DNA from: Oasisia sp. SBJ-2009
Taxonomy: Eukaryota > Annelida > Polychaeta > Sabellida > Siboglinidae
DNA: 64,000 nucleotides
Assembly (NCBI GenBank): GCA_964017155.1
Contig: OZ024865.1
Coordinates: 18,945,451 to 19,009,450 of the forward strand
Direction of reading: 5' to 3'
Part shown: positions 1-11,507 of the stretch, piece after piece
Position numbering within the stretch: position 1 is the first letter of the stretch
How the letters are laid out: each line of letters opens with the position of its first letter
Made by a program: the position numbers and the translations under genes
Notes under the pieces: model-generated
The model's input: only the letters and a program-made list of their open reading frames with translations
What the model was told of the DNA's origin: nothing
Databases searched by the model: none

Positions 1-329
1 TACGATTTGTGTTTTTCCCCCAGATATTATTTCTGATAGTAAAAATACAAGTGCAAATTTTCTAAAAACAAGGTGCACGACACCGTTATGGGGAAAACTA
101 TATGTATAAATGGGTAATTTAATTTATCCAAAACACCAAACATAGCTAGTTATATAGTTAATCACTGAAATCGTTGTACTTCTAAGGAAGGATTTTGCAC
201 TTTAAATAAATTTTTTATCTGTAATATAGCAATGGATATTTGTGTTTTGAAAAACCCCCATTAAATTTAGCATCCTATTCTGTTTAAGGATGGATTTGTC
301 CCTAAGTGCTCTATTTTAGTTAATTCTTA

Positions 330-613
330 GTTGGTTTCCTCCAAACAGCCCAAACTTGGGCTAACGCAGGAGTTGTCCTTAAGAATTAGTGAGTCCACTA
401 CAGGTTACACGTTTACACGTGTGGGATCTTTTACTTCCCCTGGCATAGACACCAGATAGAAGGAACCACCAGCTTTTTGTGTCTCTTCCGAAAGACACAG
501 ACAAATGTGGGGTGAACGAAATTGCCTAAGTTTCGAAACGGCGGTAGGTGGGATTGAACCACCGTCCCCTCGATTGACAGTCCGGCGTTCCACCGCGCGA
601 CCAACGCTCCCCA
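330..613 (-). mobile_element. tRNA-derived SINE (minus strand) in an SLC13 intron
   Basis: Read on the minus strand, 613-541 resembles a tRNA gene. An A-box-like TGGTCGCGCGG lies at about 603-590 and a B-box GGTTCAATCCC at 560-550, so it carries an internal RNA polymerase III promoter. The non-tRNA body continues to about 330 and contains the block AGCCCAAGTTTGGGCT, which is a small palindrome. The same 32-bp stretch (343-374) recurs inside retrotransposon-derived DNA at 43603-43634 and 59731-59762. The clover leaf is not well formed for a working tRNA, so a SINE is the better reading. The right boundary is clear and the left one approximate. Confidence 0.7.
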
Positions 614-662
614 CTGGAACCTTCCCTTGGAGACTGATAAACGTTGTTTTCCATTTTTGCAG

Positions 663-751
663 CTACATGGTCGACGCCACACCGGCTGTGTTGATTGGTC
701 TGTTGTTGTTTGTTATCCCGGCAAACTTTACTGGATCCAGTGGAAAAGGAG
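663..751 (+). CDS. SLC13: SLC13-family Na+/carboxylate cotransporter, exon a (5'-most exon in the window)
   Basis: This exon follows a polypyrimidine tract ending in TTTTTGCAG and stops at a GTACGT donor. It encodes a loop leading into a hydrophobic membrane helix: YMVDATPAVLIGLLLFVIP, then a short polar linker. The order Asp-Ala-Thr-Pro-Ala followed by a helix ending in Ile-Pro is the pattern seen in vertebrate SLC13A2/A3/A5 proteins ahead of the second half of the transporter. The exon ends after the first base of a codon (phase 1), and the next exon supplies the remaining two bases to make Gly. Upstream exons for the N-terminal half must lie before position 1. SLC13 proteins are plasma-membrane Na+-coupled symporters of citrate, succinate or related anions; the substrate cannot be told from this fragment. 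Confidence 0.85.
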
Positions 752-1487
752 GTACGTCCTAGCGGAGGTCTGTAAGAGAAGTTCAACACAGTCAGATTAC
801 ACGGAAGCAATTTACTACAGAAAGTATACATGTCTACCATAACCAGATGTCACAATTCCTTATATGGATACTTCGCCTTCATCTTGACACTTATGCCCTT
901 AATAACTTCTATGACTACTTTATTATTATTATAAATGTAAAATTAGTTATTTATAATAATAATAATAACTTCTTATGCGCAAATATCCACGAAGGTCGCG
1001 CTCAATGGTGCGACATTTACATTTGATTTAAAACGTACGTCGTGTGGCCTAAGTTTATTTTTGTTGAAATTAAAGGGAAATAAAAGGCAAACTGTTGGTC
1101 TCTTCATAAAACAAACTAATCATTTATAACAATAATCAGCCAATAAACTTCACAGAATGGGATCTCAAAATGGTGGATTCTTCTAGAAACGATGTAATGT
1201 ACTTCGTGCAAAATAGCTAACCCTCATTAATAAGGCATTATGGTTGTGCAGTAAATCAACCGTGCTTACCCCTGGGTCACGAATTGTACCTTGTCCGGCA
1301 TAATTTCTTTTGATTTGGAAAGTGTCCTCATTTCGTATAAAGTCCATTCGAGGGGGGCATTGACCAGGCGTGACAAGTAACCATTTGATGGTACGGATCG
1401 CTAGGCAAGAACAGTTACCAGGATTTGGTTTTCAGCCATCATGTTAAGAACCGCTGTTTTAAAGATTCTTCCCCGTTATTAATACAG
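752..1487 (+). other. SLC13 intron
   Basis: This 736-bp AT-rich intron is bounded by GTACGT and an acceptor ending in AATACAG. I see no gene or recognisable element in it. A short (TAA)n-like stretch sits near 940-970. Confidence 0.7.
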
Positions 1488-1591
1488 GCACCGTGCCAAC
1501 CCTCATGGACTGGGACACGATGCAGCGTCGCTTCCCCTGGTCTGTCGTCATGCTGATGGGCGGTGGGTTCACGTTGGCGAAAGCGTGCGAT
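1488..1591 (+). CDS. SLC13: SLC13-family cotransporter, exon b
   Basis: The exon starts directly after AATACAG and ends before a GTGAGT donor. Two bases complete the split Gly codon, then 34 codons follow. They include [20 protein letters not shown]. The Trp-x-x-(hydrophobic)-x-x-x-(Phe/Met)-Pro-Trp stretch followed by a hydrophobic run into Gly-Gly-Gly is the conserved re-entrant/helix start of the second structural repeat of the divalent anion:sodium symporter (DASS) fold. The end falls on a codon boundary, matching the phase-0 start of the next exon. The minus strand is also open here, but that frame has no family similarity and is a shadow. Confidence 0.93.
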
Positions 1592-1846
1592 GTGAGTTGC
1601 AATTCACGCCATGCTCTCAATATATAAAGCATCTTGGTTATCCAAATGAGATTCGTTTCGATGTTTTGAATCACAATTGCACGGGGTGCATTTCGTTTAG
1701 GGATCTTAGCATGCATGTTCACTAGTAATGCTTTGAAAAAATGTGTGTGTAAGTTCGTAGATTACACACGCACGCACTCACACAAGCACGCACTTACACA
1801 GGCACATACTCATATAGGCTCGCATGCACATATATACACGGACACG

Positions 1847-1847
<1 letters not shown>

Positions 1848-1909
<62 letters not shown>
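1848..1909. repeat. (CA)n microsatellite in an SLC13 intron
   Basis: About 30 uninterrupted CA units within the 1592-2017 intron. Imperfect CA/CG dinucleotides precede it from about 1766. Confidence 0.98.
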
Positions 1910-1911
<2 letters not shown>

Positions 1912-2017
1912 ATGTGTGCTGTAATAAACCGAAATTGACTGCAACGCTAGCAACAACAAAACCTGGATGTTATCGTATTTCGGAACGAACTCAAATCCAC
2001 GCCGTGTGCTGTTGTAG

Positions 2018-2179
2018 GAGTCTAACTTGTCCAAATGGATTGGACACAATCTGAGCTTCTTCGACGCGCTGCCCCGTTGGTTCATGCTGTTCGTCATTCT
2101 CATTCTGGTGGCTCTGCTGACGGAAGTGACGAGTAACCCAGCCACATGCAGTCTACTCATCCCCATTGTCGCCCCCCTC
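2018..2179 (+). CDS. SLC13: SLC13-family cotransporter, exon c (sodium-site exon)
   Basis: This is a phase-0 exon of 54 codons between acceptor TTGTAG and donor GTGAGT. It carries the Ser-Lys-Trp-Ile-Gly element, a hydrophobic helix (FMLFVILILVALL) and then TEVTSNPATCSLLIPI. The Thr-Glu-x-x-Ser-Asn-(Pro/Val)-Ala-Thr segment is the second Ser-Asn-containing sodium/substrate clamshell motif of the DASS family, so the ion-coupling residues in this half are intact. The helix and motif match the order in human SLC13A2, A3 and A5. The intron that follows holds a GTA/GTG array and two SINEs. Confidence 0.95.
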
Positions 2180-2189
2180 GTGAGTACAT

Positions 2190-2260
2190 GTTGTAGTAGT
2201 AGTGGTAGTGGTGGTGGTGGGGGTGGTGGTGGGGCGGTGGCGGTGGCGGTGGCGGTGGCG

Positions 2261-2335
<75 letters not shown>

Positions 2336-2354
2336 CTAGTAGTAGTAGTAGTAG
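2190..2354. repeat. (GTA)n/(GTG)n/(GCG) trinucleotide array
   Basis: GTAGTG, GGT and GGC units give way to about 35 almost perfect GTA units directly after the exon c donor. Any reading frame across it gives a homopolymer (poly-Val on +, poly-Leu on -), so the open frames are artefacts. Confidence 0.97.
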
Positions 2355-2357
2355 AAA

Positions 2358-2612
2358 CACTTCTGACTATCGATTAAGAGAACCCAGGTTTGAATTCCTG
2401 TTTTTTTATTCTACATTGCTCCAGTTCACTCAGCTGTATGAATGAACGCTTGGCTAATGATAGTAATGGTTATTTGTGTATGCATTAATTACAGCGTGGA
2501 TGGATATTCCCATGGAAGTCATGTCAGGGAGAAAAGTGTAAAACATTTTGAGCAATCCTGAGGATTGGGTACTGCACTATATAAGAACTTACCTTTACCT
2601 TTTCTACATATG
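2358..2612 (+). mobile_element. tRNA-derived SINE copy 1, A-box end lost
   Basis: A B-box-like AGGTTTGAATTCC near 2386-2398 and the tail block GAGCAATCCTGAGGATTGGG leading to CTATATAAGAACTTACC match SINE copy 2 at 3487-3652. The upstream tRNA half is missing where the GTA array begins. It sits in the intron between exons c and d. Confidence 0.65.
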
Positions 2613-3081
2613 TCGCGAGTAACTGGATCTGTAATCAGGGGTCTTATCCCAAAAAACAATTTGTTTCACATTATTCCACAAGCACCTATGTGAACCACCA
2701 TTATATGTGGCCGTCGTATTTCGTCGTTTTCCACGGCAGCCAAGCAGAGTTTCCGTCTTAATCAAAGATGGCCTCCGTCTGGATTAATGTGCGACCAGGA
2801 ACGTGGTTATCTGATAAATGATAAGCTACAGCCTCCTTTGTAGTTACTATAGACATCGGCAGTTCACGACAACGCAATTATAACCACCCTACTTGTGACG
2901 TAAAATGTCGATATTATAGGGATATAATTCTGTCTCGTTTGCGTCTTCTTCGTTTCTTCGTATCTCTGGCCAGTTGTTTGTTCTCTCTCCTAGTATTCTA
3001 AACCAGTGGCCTGTCTTCTTAATGGTTCAGTGAACCAGATGAGGATGGATGACCAGATGTAAAATTTACAAGCAGTGGTGA

Positions 3082-3486
3082 GTGGAGGATATGTACATAA
3101 GGGATTTATTCCCAACATGTTCCTTCATACTCGATTTGCACCGCATACCTAAAGAAGAAGAATTTGTTTTTATTCGACCAATATTTCAAACAATACATAC
3201 ATACATACATACACTACGACGGGTGACTACGTCCATGTCAAACAACTCAGAACAATACAAATACATAGCAAAATGGTAAAAGTGTGTATATTTGATAACA
3301 CAACGTAGGGTCAGGAGACTCCTCTATGACCGTGCTACTCGCTACCAAGGAGCCACCTTTCAAGAAATTTCATTTACAAAATCATTACATCACCTAAAGC
3401 AAATTCTTCCAGAAAAGAACCATAATCTGAAAATGCATCTGCGCAGCTTACATGGTTATTTTATTTTAGGCACAGTTTTAAATATC
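3082..3486. other. Intronic sequence without recognised gene
   Basis: Intron between exons c and d. Short open frames and a small (CATA)n run near 3195-3211 are present. No family match and no codon pattern suggests coding. Confidence 0.5.
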
Positions 3487-3652
3487 TCAGGGGTAGAACT
3501 TCGGAATCTCGACTAAGAGAACCCGGGTTCGAATCTTCCCAGATAAGTTGAAACGGTGTTTGATAGAACAGGTCTGGCAAAAGTAAAGTGTAAAGTACTT
3601 TGAGCAATCCTGAGGACCGGATACTACGCTATGTAAGAACTTACTTTTAACC
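3487..3652 (+). mobile_element. tRNA-derived SINE copy 2
   Basis: The tRNA-like head reads GGGTAGAACTTCGGAATC followed by CCGGGTTCGAATC (B-box). After a short body comes the same tail as copy 1: TTTGAGCAATCCTGAGGA and a CTATGTAAGAACTTAC end. The two copies lie in the same intron and orientation but differ at many positions, so they look like independent insertions of one family. Confidence 0.75.
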
Positions 3653-3709
3653 TGTTTACTTAGTTGCGGGCAAACTATGGTCATAGCTTCTGGTTTGCTT
3701 TGTTTTCAG

Positions 3710-3850
3710 GCGCTCTGCCAGCTGCATCTGAACCCGTTGTACCTGATGTATCCTGTTTGTTTTGCGACGTCATTCGCCTTCATGCTGCCCGCTGCCTCCC
3801 CTCCTAACGCCATCGTCTTCTGCTACGGACGCATCAAGACCAGTGACATG
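3710..3850 (+). CDS. SLC13: SLC13-family cotransporter, exon d (PPNAIVF signature)
   Basis: This is a phase-0 exon of 47 codons between TGTTTTCAG and GTACGT. It contains LHLNPLYLMYPVCFATSFAF, then MLPAASPPNAIVFCYGRI and a final SDM. The (H)-(hydrophobic)-N-P-L-Y segment, the helix, and the Met-Leu-Pro-x-x-x-Pro-Pro-Asn-Ala-Ile-Val-Phe signature (the sodium:sulfate symporter family signature) are all conserved. This is the strongest single piece of family evidence in the window. The following intron is 3.7 kb. Confidence 0.97.
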
Positions 3851-3934
3851 GTACGTAAGACTTCGTGACGTCATCATGGCGGACTGGTGTTAGTAGAATC
3901 GCCGGGCATTAGGTTTTGTCAGGTTGTTATGCTT

Positions 3935-4073
<139 letters not shown>

Positions 4074-4325
4074 GTCGTGTGTTTGTGTGCGTGCGTGCGT
4101 GAGCGCGCGCGCGTGGGTGCATGGATGCGTACGTCCGTGTGTGCGAATGAGTGTGTCTATATTATCGGGACCAATAAGGTCCCTAGAAGGTCCCTACAGA
4201 TTTGAGTGTGTGACGTCTAGACGTCCTCATCATAAGCCACACCTTAACGTAAACAATACCGTCTGGCCGTAATACCAACATGAATGGACGCTTCCTAGAA
4301 AAGTCGTGTAAACAGGCGCGCCAGG

Positions 4326-4327
4326 TG

Positions 4328-4375
<48 letters not shown>

Positions 4376-4392
4376 ACTCTCTCTTTCTCTCT
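4326..4392. repeat. (CT)n microsatellite
   Basis: CT-rich array with two TTCTCT interruptions in the last SLC13 intron. Confidence 0.95.
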
Positions 4393-5320
4393 GTGCTTTG
4401 CTCGTCGGTGAGATATTAGTCCAATCTGAGCTGAAAAGCCTCTCCCGCAGTTGACACAGAAAATGATAGCTGATTTACATGCATGATGCTTCTGCCCCTA
4501 GCTAAAAGTAACAATTTACAAGTCAATGTTGAAATGGGCATGCTTGTTTGTCATTCGATTATTATACAACATACCCATTTAGCAACACACAACACGTTAT
4601 CAGCAACACGTAATTGGTGTAGTTTCTGCCGCGCCCACGATATCTGTTGAATCGTGCAGTACAGACATGCACCCGTGTCTTCCGGTAGCCCGCGCCTAGA
4701 ATAAGCCTATTATTGACCGTCCTGGGTCGGGTGGCAGGTCGGTGCGACACAGTTTTTGACTTATTAATTTGACGTACTAGACGACCATTGACTGGCCGTT
4801 GGTGTTCTCAGGTGACTTGGGTGGCCGTTGATGTTTATCGGGAGTCGTGACTGAGTTCAGCACGGATGAACAGCCTATGACATCAATCAATCAATTACAA
4901 CAATCAATCAATCAATGTTATTTCAACACCACATAAGAAGAAGATTAAGGGGTGCTTACATGTCATAGTAAAAACATAGGTTACGAATGTCCTGGCAAGG
5001 TGTCGTTTGATGAGAAGTTAATTCGAAGGTTATGGCCGGGTAACTAAGTTAGTTTTGGTTTATCTCGACAGGATGTCACGACCATACAAAAGACACCTAA
5101 AGGCAGGACGATTTAAATGACAGTAGCCAGTAGGACATATATTGGGTTTCATCTAGGGCAACAGCATTCTCTTTAGTGATACATGTTCTTCTATATAAAA
5201 CTGTTCTCATAATCGGCAAATTCCTTCCTAAAGAGGTCAACAATATTTGATCAAGCCGCTAGAAGTTGCAATATAAGACGTGGTTGTTCCAACTTGAAAC
5301 CAAGTAGTCATTTCATTTAA
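4393..5320. other. Intron sequence, nothing recognised
   Basis: Part of the last SLC13 intron. (AATC)n-like repeats occur at about 4882-4915. No further structure identified. Confidence 0.5.
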
Positions 5321-5361
<41 letters not shown>

Positions 5362-5505
5362 CGCGCGTGTGCGTGTGCGTGTGCGTGTGTGGGCGCGCGT
5401 GCGCGTGTGCGTGTGTGAGAGAGAGAAAGAATGCGTGTGTGCGTGTGTGCGTGTGCGTGCGTGCGTGCGTGCGTGCGTGCGTGGGTGCGTGCATGCGTGT
5501 ATGCA
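5321..5505. repeat. (TG)n / (TGCG)n compound microsatellite
   Basis: TG units pass into TGCG, a short GA run and then GTGCGTGC units. Open frames across it on both strands are low-complexity artefacts. Confidence 0.97.
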
Positions 5506-7583
5506 CGTATTTTGTTTTGTATTATATTAATATCGGGATCATGCGTATATATTTTTTTAATATGTCACGTTATCTTCAGGCAGCGCGCGTTTAGAACATG
5601 TATATTATTTATTGTCCTGGTCGTGTGTGTGGGTTCATTCGACAGACTTTTGAAAACACTGCGCATAACTGATAACACTGTCTTCAACAAGACCGCCGTG
5701 GAATTTATAATATACGATGAAAACGATACCTTCGACTGATGGGTAGTATGTTTTATTTAAATAGCGCCACAGGCACACATAACTGTCAGTGATTTACACA
5801 GAATGACACTGTGAGTTGTTCATAGTCGTGTGTGACCTGGTTAAATATAGCAATATTAAGTTGCAAAGCCCCAAGAATGCAGTGTTTCATAAGCGTGGGT
5901 GGCATGATCTACTGCGAGAGAAACAAATCTCAACAGTAGCGCCACCTCTCGAGTGAAACATATATTAACCGATTAGCACTCAAGTCGGGCATTGACGGTC
6001 ACCCCGAATCTCCTCAGGTCGGCCATAGCCGGCCAGCGAATACAGCACAGCGTTTGAATTCGCTTTACATGGTTGCATCTAGTGATTAAAAAATGCAATA
6101 AATGCGACGCCTATCTATACCTATAACGTTAAATGGTGACTATTTTGGATACTTCCGTTCTCAAAAATATTTACTGTGTTTCCGAAATTTAACAACAATA
6201 GTCTTTGTTTTTGGACATTTCAAAATTTCCTCCAGCCAGGAAGTTGGCCACGTATACAGCTACAATGTGTAAAATTGTATAACAAGTTATAGACCCGTGT
6301 GTAGATAATTTAATGTTCTCTTAAATAAACTTGTAGCAGTAGAAATCCAAGCATAAAACAGTTACACCGCTACAAAGTATTTTATTTACAACAAGTTTAA
6401 GAATGTCGTAGTGTCAACCAAGAAATGATCAACATATTTAAAAGTTATGACAACCGTTTTGACACCACTGTGTAGGTATTTTTACTATCTACAACATGCA
6501 TATTATATGCAATTGCGAGAATTGAATAATAAAGGCGCTAGAACAAAGACAATGGCGCAAGCAATAGTTTTAAACATCTAGGTCAAATAGTTGAGGAGAC
6601 ACATGCTTCACGTTACAATCGGCTGAGTGCTAATGAGTTAAAGAAATCACGTGACGACAGTTGTTAAAAACCGGCGGTTATTATCTGTCCCTTGGAATCC
6701 AGTTTAGATCGCTCAAAACGATCAAGGCTCAGTAAATACGAAGCATTCATACAACACACGTGTTGACTAGACAAATATAGATTGCACCAACTTAACCCGA
6801 GTAGGTGTTTGCTTGTTGAAAAATTCGACTGTAGATGTTAGGGGTCGTGTATTCAACTGGTCGTAAACAAGTCGATACGAATATTGAATAGAACCAGGTA
6901 AATTGAAGATAACATTATTTAGGAAACATTATTTACAACTAAATAGCCTAGCCGTCGTTTGTCTGGTCCAGCGAAGAACATAATTGGGGACTCATTTTTT
7001 ACACTGTTTTGTCAGTTTGCAAACTTGTTTCTGGGAACAGCAACAACACACATTTAAAAGTAAGGTAAATGTTGAAAACAGCGGAAACTAACATTATTTT
7101 TAAGCAGCCACAAACAAATTAGTATCTACACTCCACACAATAAATGTTTCCTTAAAATGTAACCAAAAACATTTGTTTTGAATTTACGCGTCCAAACCGT
7201 TTAAAACCATTTGCAACATAATTAAGACAATTGTGTAAACGGTTTATTTGAAAAACTTTACTGAAAATAAAACAGTATTCACTTTACCTGACAGCGCCAT
7301 TTTACGTAGAGGCTGACGTCACACCTTTCCACTTTTACCAGTGCGCCTTTCGGAGAATTTGAAATAGTAGTCTAGTTTTAGGAGCTCAATGAACCCTTTT
7401 CGCTCTCCAGGATTATTTAAGCGCACATAATATCCATGAAAACACCACACTTCATTCATGTAACATTGTCTCTGTAGCAGATTACGTCCCAACGGTAGCA
7501 ATGGTGCTTTGACGCTTCCGTTAGACGGCGCGCAAGGCATTTCGGGAAGTTGTTAAACGTAATACGTGTCATGTGTTTTCCAG
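5506..7583. other. Remainder of the last SLC13 intron
   Basis: About 2 kb of AT-rich sequence ending in the acceptor GTGTTTTCCAG. No coding exon with family similarity was found between exon d and the terminal exon, in agreement with the phase-0 join of the two. Confidence 0.6.
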
Positions 7584-7712
7584 ATCAAGGCGGGCGCCAT
7601 CATGAACGTGATTTGTGTGGCGATTGTTGTGCTGGGGACGGAGACATGGGGCATGGCGATGCTCGACCTCGCTACTCCCCCGTGGAACGGGACGAACACG
7701 ACGTGCTCCTAG
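7584..7712 (+). CDS. SLC13: SLC13-family cotransporter, terminal exon with stop
   Basis: This is a phase-0 exon of 42 codons plus TAG. It starts IKAGAIMNVICVAIVVLGT, giving the last membrane helix (residues 6-18 of the exon), followed by ETWGM and LDLATPPW. SLC13 proteins have the same order here: (V/I)KAG, a final helix, an Asn/Glu-Thr-Trp-Gly element, then Leu-Asp-x-x-(Thr)-x-P-x-W. The tail is very short (NGTNTTCS) but carries two N-glycosylation sequons (NGT, NTT), fitting the extracellular C-terminus glycosylated in vertebrate members. The exon confirms that the gene ends here. Confidence 0.95.
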   Translation: MKAGAIMNVICVAIVVLGTETWGMAMLDLATPPWNGTNTTCS

Positions 7713-9527
7713 AACTCTGACTGACTGAAGCGGGATCATTTACAAAAAACGACCATGTCCGCGATGCTAGTGTACCAAATTAAGGCGAAGGTGCCAGTTC
7801 CTGGTTTTATTAATTTCTTCATTTAGTATTATGTTCTTGTGACTACAACATGCATGTTGAAGGTTTACTGCCTGCTAATTTGTGCAGGCAGTAAATTTAC
7901 TTTACTAAGCTCGGAACAGTGTTCGCAATTTGAAAGGTTCCGCCTACAATACGTTCAAATGGTAAACAAAACAATACATCCAGTTTCAAAACAAAATTGA
8001 TTGGGAATAAGGCGGACATATACCCTTTGATGTTTAACATTTATCACGTTCTAGACAACATACTTCCATTTACAAATTACTGTTCGGCCATTTCTGCGCA
8101 GAGGAGCTGGCACCCTCCCTTTAAAGTGGAATTTTGACGGATAACTGTTCGAAAGTAGCTGGACTCTTTTGTCATTATATTGGTATTTTTGTATTTCTAC
8201 AACTGTTCTTTCCTCCAGAAAACTTGACAGACTGAACGAGTGCTTTAGATCAGTTCGGTATTAACGTGGCATAGAACGTAAGGTCTATGCTGAAACCGTG
8301 GGAATGGTGTAAATATTTATAATATTATCGTGTTGCTAAAACTGACGCGTTGCTTGCATTGACCATTGGATGTTCCTTCTGAGCAACGTCATTTAGAACT
8401 TCTAAACATGTCATCGTTGCGTCTGTCCACGCATGAAAGCTGTGTAAATAGTATGTGTGTTGTTTACTGCCGTCTGTTTGCACACGTTGTACGCGATGTA
8501 CGAGGCCGTAAGCCACATTTATCACAAAGCACAAAGGGACCAAGACAATTACACATTTCACACAAGGTGATGGGTGTCACTCACGACGCAGTCGGTCGCT
8601 GATGGTTTCCGTAGTTGCATAATCTGAAGAACTACCTAGTACCTCGAGGGGTGCTCCCGTTCATCCTAACTGCGGCTCGCGTCCACGTTAGGCGCGAGAT
8701 GCTAGGGTTGGGCAAATAACCAAATGCTGCATTGTTTATTATTACAAAATATATTGTATTTAATACTGGAAGAAATATAGTACTTACACACACGGTGTAT
8801 TAATGGTTGTTTATTGATACCGGTGAACAGCGAATTTGTAAAATATCGCGGGAAAGTCCTATTTTAAGCATTGCGCACGCTAACAAATCAGTACAGAACT
8901 ACGCCGACAGTATGCGCTCATTTTTTTTATTTTAATATTAATTGTTTTCCTAAGAAATAGTTACATTTAGTAATTATTTATTGTGTGGATGATCCCGGTG
9001 TTAATAAAGTGTTTATTGTTTAGAAAACACAGTTTAAACATGAAAGTGTTATGCATGTATTATGTAAATGTATCACTCTTCGTGTGGAGGGTATTTGGAT
9101 AGCCAAGGAATAACTACTAATTTAGATAGCAATGTAGTAACTAACTGATAACGTTACTGACAAATGTTACTGTTTAAATTAGTTAAGTTTGGAGAAAGTG
9201 TTTGTTGTATACAGATAGAACTGACGAAATTGTGTTTAATTAGCTTAGTAGGAGTGTTGAACTTGTTTAAATGTGAAGAGTTCGTGCCACCGTGAAATAT
9301 GGGTGTTTTCAATCGAACGACGTAGCCTACCATATATGTATATTATGTCAAAATGTCTCGTAAATCTTAGTATTCCTGCACAATAATGCAACATGCGTTT
9401 CCACATACCCTACATATATAGGTATATATTTGTATATGTATGGTCACTTGCGTTTGTTTTATGTATTAAAGCAAATTGCGGTAATGATGTTGTTTGGTGC
9501 TTGTGTACTTACATTTCTGTGCATTTC

Positions 9528-9529
<2 letters not shown>
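7713..9529. other. 3' UTR/intergenic region without recognised gene
   Basis: AT-rich sequence. Open frames on both strands at 8325-8602 overlap each other and show no family similarity. The early part may be SLC13 3' UTR. Confidence 0.5.
9003..9008 (+). promoter_or_regulatory. Possible polyadenylation signal of the SLC13 gene
   Basis: AATAAA, the first I see downstream of the stop codon at 7712, followed by a GT-rich segment. A 1.3-kb 3' UTR would be needed, so this is only a candidate. Confidence 0.25.
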
Positions 9530-9588
<59 letters not shown>

Positions 9589-9685
9589 TGCGCGCGTGCG
9601 CGCGTGCGTGTGTGCGTGCATGTGTGTGAGAGACAGAGAGAGAGAGAGAGAGAGAGTAAGAGAGAGATAGAGTAAGATAGAGAGA

Positions 9686-9740
<55 letters not shown>

Positions 9741-9746
9741 AGAGAC

Positions 9747-9815
<69 letters not shown>
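9530..9815. repeat. (TG)n-(TGCG)n-(GA)n compound microsatellite
   Basis: About 285 bp of TG, then TGCG/CGCG, then GA with GTAA and GATA interruptions. Long Ser/Leu and Thr/His open frames here are artefacts. Confidence 0.98.
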
Positions 9816-9816
<1 letters not shown>

Positions 9817-10065
9817 AATGAATATGTGTCAGCGTACATCCGTACATCCGTGCAGGTATGCATGTTTTACGAGACTTCGACACAGCCAAATGTATACAGT
9901 GAGCTGACAGCAACTGATATCATGACAACACGTTCAAAATTATCTTGCAGACTGTTTCTTTATGCGTGTGGTAAATCCTTTACGTTAGTTTGACCTAAAT
10001 CCCAGTCAAGATTTTACACACTAATTTTAAATAGGGCCAGTAAATTACAGCACGAAACTATAGAG

Positions 10066-10069
<4 letters not shown>

Positions 10070-10147
<78 letters not shown>
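10070..10147. repeat. (TA)n microsatellite
   Basis: Roughly 39 TA units, self-complementary. Confidence 0.98.
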
Positions 10148-10149
<2 letters not shown>

Positions 10150-11446
10150 CTTGGCTATTATTTCAAGTGGACCTAGATTGGATATCTACATTTGTCAAAC
10201 AAAAGCTTTACAACACAAACATGTACCCCGTATAACAACGGTCGATCGTTACCTTCCCAATATCCTCCTAACAAGTGGGCTTATTACTGTAGTTGAATAG
10301 TATATTTTTTCACATAGGCTACTCGTATATACATTTTTTTCTTTGAAACCTCATCTTCGTTAACTTTGTGCTCTTGCCAAGTAACAAGCCAAATATGACA
10401 GTAATAAGCCAAATATGACACATGAATACGACGACACATGAATACAGATGGAATCGGACAAGGCACATAATTAAAAAGTAACCTTTTTGCATCTTTTCAA
10501 ACTTGTGTTTTGTTTAGAGAAAATTAAATTGACGCGAAGGGGATCTTTTTCATATTTGAAAATATTTTTAACATTACGATTTTATTATTGGTCTATTTTT
10601 CAGATTTTCTACTTGCCATATTGCAGCTAACCAACTCTCACGCAAAATTTCTACAACCACTGGAAATCGGATTAATGAGCAAAATAACAGAGTATTGGGA
10701 TACAATTCAACACTAATTTTTATAAATTGGCGAAGTATAATTCAACTCCACACATTCAACTCCACACATTCCCCAGCCTTGTGGAGACGATCAGCCAGGG
10801 GTAGTAACGACCCTGGCTTGCGAAGAAGAATGTATATAATAATTATGGCGATCCACCAGTGAAAGTAATGTAAAGTTGGCCGTTGTAGCCCTTTCGGCTT
10901 CTCTTGTTTACCCTTAGTACAGGTATAAACAGTTACGCTCGGGCGCGTAACTTCGCGAAAAGATATTTAGGAGTGGGGGAGGTCTAAAAGTGCTGCCACC
11001 ACACGGAGTCTGTGTAATCGAGGCTAGTTTAACCTGTCCTCCCTTGGAGTCAGTGCTTGGAGACGTCAACGATGCGCATGACACCTGCGCAGTGGGAGAG
11101 TTTTCGTCTTGGCTGTGACATCTTTTTTGTATTGTCGTAAGTTTTCTTTATTTAGTGGTTTTATTTTACGAAATATTCACGATTAAGAATGTGCATTGGT
11201 ACCCCACCCCGTTATTGTGTATATTCGTCCGAACTTGTAGTTGCTTATCGATCATAATGGCTTGCAATGTGAATGTCGACTTATGGACCGAGCGATATCG
11301 GACGCTTAGTTACTGTCTCCATTGGCATAGTGGCGTGCTGGTGCGCGTTCTAGAAATCTAGGCTAGCGTACACCAGTCATCGAATGCGGTCATTTATATC
11401 ATGGGTGGCCATGTTGTGCAGTATGCAGGCACAGGTGTAAGTGACC
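10148..11446. other. Intergenic, nothing recognised
   Basis: No gene or transposon signature identified. The segment 10780-11100 is somewhat GC-richer than its surroundings but lacks a supported reading frame. Confidence 0.45.
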
Positions 11447-11507
11447 AAGACAATTCGAATTTTGATTATTCTTACACTGTAAGAATAATCAAAATTCGAA
11501 TTGTCTT
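11447..11507. repeat. Perfect 29-bp inverted repeat with 3-nt loop
   Basis: Arm 11447-11475 (starting AAGACAATTCGAATTTTG) is the exact reverse complement of 11479-11507, separated by ACT. It lies at the 3' end of the retrotransposon fragment described at 11475-11720. The perfect match implies a recent origin or a replication-templated inversion. Confidence 0.97.

Noticed and set aside
541..613. Functional tRNA gene on the minus strand
   Set aside because: The boxes are present but the anticodon arm does not fold convincingly and the sequence continues as a SINE body.
2027..2377. A 116-codon frame running from SLC13 exon c into poly-Val
   Set aside because: The real exon ends at the GTGAGT donor at 2180. 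The rest is translation of the GTA/GTG microsatellite.
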